This document shows positions 24,441-36,700 of a stretch of DNA of 64,000 nucleotides, piece after piece. Numbering within the stretch: position 1 is the stretch's first letter; each line of letters opens with the position of its first letter. Source of the DNA: Coenobita brevimanus (taxonomy: Eukaryota > Arthropoda > Malacostraca > Decapoda > Coenobitidae); contig CM064669.1 in assembly GCA_032717465.1 (NCBI GenBank), positions 50,184,694 through 50,248,693 of the forward strand, read 5' to 3'. Made by a program: the position numbers and the translations under genes. The notes under the pieces are model-generated. The model searched no databases and was not told where the DNA came from. It was given only the letters and a program-made list of their open reading frames with translations.

Positions 24441-27400
24441 AAGGATACAGCCATAACTTCTCCAGGTATGTATTGAGCTGCATTATACAAAATTTCCTCT
24501 CAACAACTGACTTGCCCTAACAAATGTCCACCCACCCAAACAGTTACAGTATTCTGGATTTTGATACTGTGGACTTTACAAAACTACTGAATGCCTTATG
24601 CTGAATACTGTGAGAAGAAATTACGTAAATAATTGCCGTTAAGAATTCCCCCCCCCCCCAAACTGAATGTTAAATATTATTACAAAAATATTTTCTTCGT
24701 AGGAGACTCTGAAGGAACTTAAGGAATTATTCATGGGTATTGTCATTATAATAAACTGTACGATATACACAGTAAGAATACAAGTAATACAAGATCCCAG
24801 TTAATTAAAAAAATATATAAATAATAAAATTTGGTAACGGTAACAAGCACTCTGATATTACTTCTCACGAGGTATTGGGGGCCGAGACTGGGCTACCCTC
24901 GTCCAGAGCATTTATTGACAGATGACACACCTACAGTAAACCTCCATACTTCTGGGAGGTTCAAATCAATGTGCTTCACAAACAAGAATCACTCTGACTT
25001 GTTCTTTAAATTATTAGACTACCAAGTGCTGTTAAAATTTAAGGCTGATTAAAAAGAATTTAAACATTCTATTTTCACCCATTTTGTCCGTTGATCTAGT
25101 GATTGAATTCACCAGTCACTGATGCCTGTGCCTTCCATATAAGGATGTGAATTTCCCACAGCTGACCAATTTGGCTGGCTGATTGACAATGAGCATTCTA
25201 GCACCTGGCAACAAAGGCTATATGGCACTAAGGTAGTAGCTGAGCAACCCTGGTCTGTCAGGCTGAGCAGACCCATCATCGAGAACGGTAATGGTGAGAG
25301 AGAGCGAGAGAGAGAGAGAGAGAGAGACAAGAAAAATTTAACATATGCCCCTGGAGAACTTTCTGACATGAATATGCCAACCAGGCAAACACTTGGCTTC
25401 TACCTATATACTGTCTGAAGAACAATAGCCCAGCCTTGATCCCCTACGCCCTCAAGAGAATTCAGTACAGTAATATGGAATTGGTTATTACTGTTTCAAA
25501 TGCTATGGGTTTCCCTTGTTGAAAAACTCATCTGGAAATAGTTACAACAAAATTATAAATCAGTCCATTGCCTGGATATCTTAAAAAAAAAAAAAAAAAA
25601 AAAAAAATCATGATCTGCACAGAGCTATAACATGAAAGTTAATATACTGTATTAGGATGATGGTCTTAGTCTCTCTAAAGGAACAAACATACATCTTTAT
25701 TACTGTATATTGTTATACTGTACATATTTTCTTTATTTAGTATCATTAACTAGCTACCTACTGTCATGATTAAATTACCGGTATAACATTGCAAATGATA
25801 TCACAATCAACTTACAGCAAACATTCAAAGATATGCACTTCATATTTGACAGTCATCTCCAAATAAAAATACTGTATGGTTAGTCAGCAAGTACTTGTGC
25901 CACAGAATTTCATTAAGTCAATAAGCAGGGAAGTTCCATGGATATATATCTTTAAATTATACCGTACACTCAAATCTCATTAACTCCTTCAATACAATGA
26001 CATTGTATTCTAATCCAGCTACATCCTGAATATTTTACTCAATTCAGGACAGACTTTTCAAACTGGAAAAGGTTAGATACAGCATTTATTACTCCCTTTA
26101 TTATCAGGAGGTGATACAAAAATTGAGCACCAAAAAAAGAATACAACAACAATGCCACTGAAGGAGTTACCATTCAATTATCACAACTGTTGCCTTTCTA
26201 CCCTAAAAATGACATGGACTACTGTAGCTTACCCAAAGATGCCCCATGCATAAAATGGGTCAATATGGGACTGCCTGTTATTCAGCTTTGTCAATGGGTG
26301 TACATAATTAGCATGTGATTTCTAGTGCCTACCAAAGGCTCTACAACAGACAACACATTATAGACAATAAGTCTTTCATTCAGAGTGAGGAACTTATAAA
26401 AAAATAAAAATAAATAAATAAAGTCCATGTGGAGGGGTGTCTCCCTTGAGAAATATTCCTGATAAAATTCTGAACATTAACTGCCAACTCAGGGGCAACA
26501 TGGCACACTAGGCAGGTCTCCTTGGATAACTTGGAAAGTGATGTGATGATTCAAGTAAACCAATGTACAGTATTTGTTTTATCCAATACTCTCAGTTTAT
26601 CTGCAGCTGTGCTCTTAGCAATTCACCTATTCAATTACTGTATTTGTAATGCGATCATATTTAATATGTCTTTAATGATGAACAATATCCTGGAAAAACT
26701 CAGGTTCATACGAAAAGCAAAAAAACTTAAGATACTATTGTTAAGTGTTAAGCTGAAGTACAGATTATTGTTAAGTGTAATGTTAAGCCAGCAAATTCTA
26801 ACCCCTTCGGTTCGAAGACATTTTTTTTGAAGAAGGGGGGAGGGGCTAATGCCAGGCAGTTTTATTCAACCCGGATGACACATCACTGGGCTGTAGGGGT
26901 TAGAAAATTCTTAATAACCCATCAGCCAGGAGACACAGATTCTTGTGATAATCTGGCAATTTTATTTAGCGTGAGTGAGATGTCCTCTGGCTGTAAGGGT
27001 TAATATACTGATGTGTGAAAGACTATATTCTGTAAGCGTCACCTGCCCTACACCAAAGCACTGCCAGCATATTCAAATAACATCAAACAAGATCAGAGTT
27101 CAGTGTATGAATATGAGACACTGAAAACTTATGATCTAACGGTATCAAAAAGTCCCACAGCAAAAATTATATAACTCCAAAACCACTAACACAGGATGCT
27201 GACAAGTCTCGTATTTTCTTTACATTAGTAGCAGCTCTTTCTTTCTTTAGAAATATCAAGAGGCTTCCACAGTGGTACTGTATAACTGTAAACACCATCA
27301 TCTAAAAAAATTATATAGTTTACACCATAAACTTTCATGAAAAAACAAAAAAATCAACCATTTTAATCAGAATAAAAACCTAACAACTTGTTCTTTCAAA

Positions 27401-27614
27401 ACGGCATCACAGCACACATTCATTATAAAAACAGGAAAGTGTTAAAACTCCCAAAACAAAATGCAGTACCTAATATTTGTTTAAAGATCTGAGTTCAGTT
27501 TTACATCCGTCACATTCAAAATCTTCAATTAACAATCTACTGTACACCTTACTGCCTGCAATGACAACAACACCTGAAGGCAAACAAGTACACACAGACC
27601 AATCATATTACTAT
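24441..27614. other. MPC1 3' flank, no gene seen
   Basis: C10 at 24650-24659, (GA)n at 25294-25326, poly(A) at 25584-25608. Two related ~100-bp units at 26800-27002, each ending GGGTTA (ACCCGGATGACACATCAC; GCGTGAGTGAGATGTCCTC). A TTTAAT at 27362-27367 could be a minus-strand ATTAAA signal for MPC1. Confidence 0.5.
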
Positions 27615-27701
27615 TTACGTGGTTACTTCAGGTGCAGCGGCAGCCGCTTTTTCCGCTGCTTTTTTGCCTCCTAAGTATTCATAGTTGATCAACCGACAGC
27701 C
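27615..27701 (-). CDS. MPC1: MPC1 coding exon 4 (C-terminus)
   Basis: Acceptor TTATTCCTCCACAG. Encodes [12 protein letters not shown] followed by [16 protein letters not shown] and TAA at 27617-27615. The first part resembles arthropod MPC1 ends; the Lys/Ala run is an extension not usual in the family. Confidence 0.92.
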   Translation of the reverse strand, partial: GCRLINYEYLGGKKAAEKAAAAAPEVTT

Positions 27702-30700
27702 CTGTGGAGGAATAAAATATGTTACAATGGATAGTTCACATAGAGATCATATAAAAAGGTTCTGATGAGATATAATGACTTACAAACATGGCAACAGTTT
27801 ATGACATACCTCTTATACTCTGATCACCAGCTGAAAAAATTCATCAAAACTAATGCACAGAACCAGACCTTTAAGCACCACTATGAATCATCGCTAGCAA
27901 GCTCTCTCTCTCTCTCTATAACTGTGTGGTACATGGCGGCACCCATCATCCACTCACTAAATGTAGTGCTGCCTCATGGTCTCTACACTGAGTGACAAGC
28001 CAAATGTTTCCTGAAACCCAGAAAACCATTTACTAAGCTGGGTGGTAACCATATAACCAAATTATGGTGACTAGTGGTTTAGTGGGTAATTAAAGCACTC
28101 CAATCAGACTGAGCTGGTGCAGGTTTATATCCAAGGGGTGGGTGGGGTTTACTGCTCACGTAATACCACTCAGGGATGAGTGAAGCCAGTCACTCTCATC
28201 TTAAATGTCAGGACCAACTTGCCTAGCCCCGGGTTCCTATGCTCCACATGGGGCAACACATGATTAGATGATGAATGAATGATGAATATATATATACTGT
28301 ATATATGTATATTGCCAGACGCCATAATCCCATACGGGGTATATATATATATATATATATATAAGTAACTTAACAAGAGCAAAAGTGCATAACTATACTG
28401 CTGTTTCCAAACTGTTCACTATCAAAAGTAGGTATTCACACTGAAATGTTTCCCTTTGCTTTGCTTTGTTTATAAAGGCTTTGTACATTATCATCCTCTT
28501 TCCCATGCTTACAAGGGGTAGATGTATGATGCTTGGTACCAGGAAGCTCCACATACAAAGTGGACTCTATCCTAAATGAAGGAAGTAACAGGCTGCTTGC
28601 AACCCAAGTGCAGAGCACTGGGCTCACTATTCCTACAACAATGTACAGAGGGGGATGAGGGGTTCCAGCCCTTGTAGTCTTTGCATGTGCACAAAAAACA
28701 TAAGTTGAATGCATTTCCCCTACCTGTCTATATCACAAGAATAGGAGTCCAACCCTGCCAATATCAATAAATACGGTACTTCAAACTGAATGGCTCTGAT
28801 AAGGTGGCTTGTTCTGGTACATACTGCCTCATATTCTGGTTTAGATTTTTACCAAACAACTGTGCTTCAACATTCATGTGAGTGAATTTTGTTTTATCCA
28901 TCCATCCATCATCCAATCCTACACTGCCCCACAAGGAGCGTAGTAGCCCGGGGCTATGCAAGTTGGTCCTGACGCTTGAGTGAAATTTTGTTTTAAATCA
29001 TGAATTTTAAATCATGAATTAATCAAGGTATACTACTGTATGTGTTGTTTCTTTGTCTGTGCTGCTAATAGCAGAAACAAGATCTTGTTGGCAGTTTTGG
29101 TTTAACAAACAGGGTATAAAATATGTCCTGTGCGATGACTGTCTTGGAAGGAAGACATCAATTCTTTTCTGAAGTTTGTTAACGGTAATGTACAGTACAT
29201 CAATACGACTAGCCAATATGCCTACTGAAATAAACCACCATGTAGAGCTGAGGGAAGCTGTAGGTTATAAAATTATGCTCTGAAGTAACAACTAACAATG
29301 AGACCCACTTCCTACCTGGATGATCTGAGCAGTCTCATTAGTGATGTGGCAGGCAAAGAGGAGGAGGTTACGAGGCTGAACCTTGATTGCAAACCTCATA
29401 AAAATGGCTGAGTAAAGGCACAGGGCTGTAAGAGAGATTAAGTAATTAAGCAGTAATAGTTGTGGCCTCCTGCAGTCGTCCATCCTCCTTTTGGGGGACA
29501 GGGAGGGAACTGAGGGATATGTGTGTGCCTGGACATGAAACTACCCATTTATATCAGTGCTACTATGTGGAAGTGTCCCCCTCCAGATGGTATTATGCAG
29601 CAAGGCATTAAAACAGCTACTTCATAATGGTCAATACATACAATACTACATGTCAACATCATCTCCCTCTTGCAAACCCCCTGAAAGGAGAGGCTGTAAG
29701 GCTGTGACAGATCCACCTCCTGCTTACATTCTCCTTACATACCCCTCACTCACCCTGTCACTCTTCTTCCTCCCTTCTTACTAATACAAGATGGAAGAGG
29801 TGGTAGAAGAAAAGAGAACAAGAGAAAGGGACAGAGAAAAGAGAATGAGAGAAGAAGAGAGGAGAGACGGAAGAAAGGAATGGGAGAGAAAGCCACAGAG
29901 AGGATGAAGAAAAAAACAGGAAACATGGGAGTAAAGGCAGTGAGGAGAAGAGAGGGGACAGAAGGGGAGTGGGAGCAGAGGAGAGGTGGAGGAAGGCAAA
30001 GGAAAGGACAGGAGTTGGAAGGGGAAATGGAAAAGAGAATGGAAGAAGGAAGATACGAGAGGGATGCAGAGAAATGTAGTGTTCCAATCCCTTCCAATTC
30101 ACATATATTCTTCTTTCAACAGTACCACAGCATCTTTCTTAAGGAATTTCTCTGGAAACTTATTTATGTTCTCTGAATATGTCCTCCCTTTCCATGGGAG
30201 AAGCAGCCTAGGTATATAGATAGAAAACGTCCATACTATATAAACATAATTCTCTTTCTTCATTTAATTCTGTGATTACACATCCCACTCTGACAGTCAA
30301 TCCTTCCATCACAAAAGGAACTTTTCTCTCTCTCTCTCTCTTACAGCAATTATACCATTCATCATGTTTATGGCCGCTATTTTTCTGATAAAGGTTAAGT
30401 TCCAATGCTCAAGTTTCGATTCCATTCAAGTTGGAAGTACAGTAACACATTTCAATTACTCTTAACCTTACATAGCAATTTTGCTTTACTCTGTTTCATA
30501 TATAAAGACACCAACATGTTTGCATGCATCAGGCTTGGTGACCTAATGGAAGCCCTCCACACTGCTCATTCTCTTGCAGGCTCTCTATTCAGTCCCTTAA
30601 CCCGAGGTGACACTCTATAACCTTGTCCTGAGTCTTTTTCAGTCTAATTCTTGTAACCCTGCCCTCAATGTTCACACCTCTCACCCTCCACACCCAGCTG

Positions 30701-33700
30701 TCATCCTCAATCCTGTGCACATGTCCAAACCATCACATCACTAATACATTCAAGTCCCATCCTTTCCCTCAGCTCTTCATGTTTAAAAGCTGCAGCTCCC
30801 AAATATTTAAAATGATCAATCTCCTGAAGTATTTCATCCTCTATTCATACCCTGCAGCACATCCTGCATCATATCATACACTGCCTTCCTTAATATACTA
30901 CCATATTCTTATTCTTTCATACCCTTTCATATATAATTTTACTATACCGTACTGGCAGTCACTATCATTTTTTCTTGTATAAATTCTTTTGAACTTTTTA
31001 CCACCTTCTGCCAATTAGCTTCGGTTGGGGCCTCTGGTTTGTGGCAGGCCAAACACAGTATACGGTATTCCCTGGAGGTTTTGAGATCCACTCATCCTGA
31101 GTCAAGGCACTGAATTTATCCATCTATCTATCTATTGCCAGATGCCTTAATCCTGTAAGGGCTGGCTACAAACTGCCTCCATGTACTGAATTACTGACAG
31201 GGGGGGGGGGAATCTAAGGCTGACAACGGTCAGTATCAAAAGATGAAACACAAATGATTTCATAAACAGGAAGTCTTGATAAAAAATAAAGTGCATTAAA
31301 AGTTTTACATCCTACTCTGTTTTAGCAACATCTTCAGAAAAAGCAAGAAAAACTGTACTGTTGCATTTATAAAGGCTCCAACCTGCTTGAATGGACTGCC
31401 CTTCGTCACCTAAAGGAATGGTGCTCAATCTCTGGCAGCCTCCCTATTCAGTCCCTTATCCCTGTGATCACGCACTATGACCTCATCCCACGTCTTTTCC
31501 GGTCTGCCTTTCGCAACCCTACCCCCAACATTCACACTTCTCACTTTCCGCACCCAACTGTCATCCCACATCCTCTCTCCACATGCCCAAACCATCTCAA
31601 TCTCCTCATCACAGCACCAACACACTCCAGTCCCATCCTTCCTCTCAACTCTAAAATTGTAAACCTAGCCCCCCACCCCCCACAGGCTTCACATTCAAGG
31701 ACACATTGCACATCCACCTAATCATCTTCATTTCTGTGCATTTGAGCCTACAAATATCCTCTTTCTTTACAGCCCAGGTCTTACTACCATACAGCATTAC
31801 ACTCCTAACAAATGCTACATACAAAGATCCCTTAGCACGGAGGGAGAGCCCTCTCAATGTCAGGAGAGGCAACAGCTCCCTGAACTTCTTCCAACCACTC
31901 CTAATTCTAACCACAGAGCTAGCTCCAGCCCCACCTCCTGCACATAATGTCTCCCAAGTAACAAAACTCTTCCACACACTCATGAGACTCACCAACAAGA
32001 TCAATCCCTTCATGCATGATAATCTCACGCTCTCCCCGATATATTGCACACACGAAATCAGCATTATCTGCCAGTCTACTCCTAATACCACTACACCTCT
32101 TATGCATCCACATATCACAAATACTGCACAAGACGGAATTACTTCCCACACCCTTGCAGCAAACTGGACATGGCCCAACTCCCTTTTCCTTGACAGTACC
32201 ACTACCAGCCCTAGATACCACCACCTTTGTTTTATCTGCATTTACACTCAAGCCCCTGTGCCCCAAACCATCTCTCCATTTCCTAAATCTTTCCTCCACC
32301 TCCCTCTCATTCTCCGTAATCGACATCAACTCATCAGCACAGAACATCTCCCATGGGAGTCCATTTCTAAGGTCAAGTGAGATGGCTTCAAGCACTGTGT
32401 TAAACAATAAACGGCTCAAGACTGACTCCAATGCATGCCAACATTCTCAGAAAACTCATCACTCAAATCTCCATTCACGCTCACCTGTACGGGGGGGGGG
32501 GGGGGGATGTTTACTGAGAGGTTTTGAATAATGTGATAAAAGTTTAACATTGATATCAAACACCATAAATGGTTAACAAAGAGTACCATTACAGAGGCTG
32601 CACGAGCAACAGATGAGTGTCAATGTCCCCACACTGACATACTGTATGTGTGTGACATTTGTTTTCCATACAACCACTTCCAATCTATTGGGAAAACACA
32701 ATAAAATCAGTTCCCACTGATAACCATACTGTGAAAGTTACTCTCAATTACTTCACCACTTATTGTTATAGACTGCTGATGGCAAGGAACCCCCAGATAT
32801 TTCATTCCATACATGCCTCTCAACCTCATGGATCCCTCATACTTACCGATTGTCATTTTTCCACTGATAATCTCTGGAGGTTTTTGAGTATCGGCAATGG
32901 CAGCAATTGGTATACCCCAGTTAGCTACAGGACCCCAGAAATGAGTACTGCAAAACAAAACACTGTCATGTACTGACATGAAATATGGCAACTCACAGCT
33001 AATGCATTTCATGGTAAGTAATTATTATCACACATTTCACAATAACAACAAAAGCACATCTATTTTATGTTAACCACTTCTTATATCTTGATGACTTGAA
33101 TTTATACACTACATATTATGTGATACTGCCAGATAATAAAGGAGACTCTTATATTGAAGGGGTTAATGAAGACTATACCTAACTCCTCAGCTCAAATTCT
33201 CATTTGCTGAATAAAACTGCTTGTTGGCAGCAGGTAAGAATACAAAAGGCATGACTGTAATGAATGGGTTAAGAAAAATTTTAAGTGTACTCTATCTATC
33301 TATCTATAGCCCGACGCCCTAATCCCGCAAAGGGTGGCCACAGACAAAACGCCTCCAAGTCACTCTGTCACCCACCATTTGACTCCCCTCCTCCCAACTC
33401 ACCCCCCCCTCCCTCATATACCTCTCAACTCCATCCCTCCACCTCATCCTCGGCCTACCCCTCCCTCTCCCTCCCTCCACCTCACCTACATACACCCTCT
33501 TAGTCAGTCTTTCATCCTCCATTCTCTCCACATGTCCAAACCACCTCAGTGTATTTCTCCTAATCTTTTCAATCACATCCACATCTACCCCACAACGTTC
33601 CTTCACTTCTTCATTCGTCAACCTGTCCCTCCACGTCACTCCACATGCTCCTCTCAAGTAACTCATTTCCACTGCTCTCACTCTTGACTTGTTCCCCTCT

Positions 33701-36700
33701 TGCAAGGTCCACACCTCGCTTCCATACATCAGGGTAGGGATCACAATACCATCAAGCAGTGACTTCTTAACTTCCATACTCACCTCCCTATTTCTCATCA
33801 CTGCTTTCAGTGTACCAACAACCTTTCTTCCCTGCTGTACCCTTTCACGTACTTCATCCCCCAGAGTTCCATCCTTACTCATCACACTACCCAAGTACTT
33901 GAATGCACTCACATTCTCCATATCCTCAACATCCAACCTCACTCCACACTCTGTGACTTCATTCCTCTCAAACACCATAACTTTACTTTTGTTTACATTA
34001 ACTTTCAGATTCCTTCTCCTACACACTGTCCCAAATTCATTCACCAAACCTTGCAACTCCCATTCATCTTCACTCAACAATACTGTATCATCAGCAAACA
34101 GCAACACCGGAAGCTTCCAAATCTCACCCTCATTCATTAGGGCCACCCCCACATCCACTGCCCTACCTTGCACCTCCTTTACAACCCCATCCATATATAT
34201 ATTAAACAGCCATGGAGACATCACACACCCCTGTTTCAGTCCCACATTGAGATCAAAGAACTCACTCAGCTCACCATCCACTCGCACCGTAGCCCTAGCT
34301 CCCTCGTACATACTCTTCACAGCACTCAACAATTTCCCCTCCACTCCATATATTCTTAATACCTTCCACATACCTTGCCTATCTATTCTGTCATAAGCTT
34401 TCTCCAAGTCCATGAAGGCAGCATACACTTTCCTTAAGTGTACTCAATTCATACAAATAAAAAGCTAAGTAATAAGGATAAAAGTCAGTTTTTGATTGGC
34501 TGTCTGTGTACGCGTAAAGCCACCAAAATCATATCCTTTGTCATTTACATTACAAGAACACGGTATACAACCTGCCACAGCCACATGACTAGGATGTGCT
34601 GCTTTAAACCAGAGTACAGTAATTCCTCACTTGAACAATGTAGATGTGTTCCCCTTGGTGACCTTGAAAATCACTCTAAGTGAGGCTTATGTTCCAGTAT
34701 GAAAAATTATACTCACAGATATCTTACAAAATCACACTGAAAAAAAAAAAAAAAAAAAAAAAGGATGTGACTGCGTGTATACTGTATGTATGCATTACAG
34801 TCCATGGAAACTTAAAGAAGTGAGTGCTATATTGATCAGTGTTAGTGAGAGTTGTTTTAATTCTGACCCTTCACTGCACACCCTGATCGGTAAATAATAA
34901 ACATTGGCATGGTATGTGAATGGTGTTTGTATGCTGATTAGCAGCTTTACTGTAAAACTGCACTGAGTGAAAGAATGTTATATGAAGAATTATTGTAATA
35001 AGTACTGGTCATAAAATGAACAGAAAACAACAGGATTTTATTGTAGATAACTTGGGGTAATCAGAAATGTTCATGAAAAGAGTATTTTTTTACATTTACA
35101 ATTTCAACTATCAACTCACTTCATCTTTACAGGTAAATTACTGATACAATGTCGTACTGTACACCTAACTTTGAATATAAAATGTTAAAACAGTAAGGAA
35201 ATAATATTCTCTGTACCCAGCCATATCAAAGTTATCAGTCTAGTGTGTGCAGAAAAATAATGAATAAACTCGCAAAAAAACATCAGGTTTCCCATAAAAT
35301 ATGACGTGGAGGCCCCTTAGGAAGAAAAGGGCATGACATCGTGCACCTGACTGGACTGGTGTGAAGTGGGTGTGTTGGAGTCATCTTGTCACAGCCAGAA
35401 TCAAGGAGAGAGGTACCGTAACTCAACTGTGCTTCTCAACTAATTTCAAAACTATTACTAAGGTTTAGAAATGTTCACTCAGAGGCATAAGGCTGGGGAG
35501 ATGAGTTAGAATTCACTATGTCTAGCACTCAGTCTCAATCCCCACAAGTGCCAGATGATGTCATTATTGAATGCTAATATAACAATGTCAAGAGTGTGAA
35601 TGGCTAACACAAATCACAAAATATTTCCTTAGAAAGTGTCACTGTACATCCCCTTATGGTTGTTAGGAAAGAAAAATTATACAATACATCTTAATGGGGT
35701 GATAAATGTAAAACAACTTAAAATCAAATGACCTGGTGATATTCTTGTTTCATACCGTACTCAGTATGATAAATCTATGGGTTTTCCTCATTTTTTAAAG
35801 TGATTTGTTCAAATTTTGTTCATTTCCACTGGTAATAACCAACTTTAAAGCTATGCCCCCCCATGAGTAACTCAGAAACCATTTTAGGTACCGTTCTAGC
35901 CTACCCTGACTCCACTTACCCTAACCTAGACCCCACACAGTTCAATGTTAGCCAAAACCAATTCTAACCTTACCTTAGCTATCACCCTAATATTCCCGCA
36001 AAACAAGAACAGGCATGGGAGAGTGCTTGTTGCTTGACATAGGCCATGGCAAAACTGAGTTGTCTGCCTCTAGCAACTCAACTAGCAACTGGCCAGAATA
36101 CATCATGTGACTCGCCCTGGCTGACAACTAACTAATATTGTTATTACTTTCATAAGGAGGTGTCATAGAAGAAAAGGTGTTTACACAGATAAGATCCAAA
36201 TACAGAACATGCTCAAACCTGAGCAATTATGGGCTGAAATGAGAATCATGCCAAAGCCCTTTTTGCGCATCAGTTAGGCTTTCTGAGTAAACTGAGTGAA
36301 GAACTAACTCATAAAGTGTTATTCTTTTGATTATCCTTTGTTACACTCAAAGAACATAAAACATGGGCTGTTTCATACAAAAATACAGAGATAAGCACAA
36401 CAATGTGGACCTATTGTCAAGATTTACTAAGGCCTCCATCATCCTGTCCTTCACACCACTAAGCCATCGGGTGTCAACTCATGCTTAGTGCTTTAAAAAA
36501 TTAACTGACCTATCACAACACACTGTCCCACCAGCAGCTTACTGATCATACTATGCTACAAACAGAAAAATACAAAATGTACAAAACTTCAATATTACTG
36601 ATAACTTATTTTCACTGTTTTAATGCATGGAGTCTATAGAAGAGTCACTAACAGGCCTATCAGCAAATAAACATGCAATGAGTCTTCTTTGCAAACTGGT

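Noticed and set aside
31706..32531. Plus-strand frames of 224 and 171 codons
   Set aside because: Antisense of LINE family C.
33689..34396. 235-codon plus-strand frame
   Set aside because: Antisense of the LINE A reverse transcriptase; the minus frame carries the FADD and other motifs.
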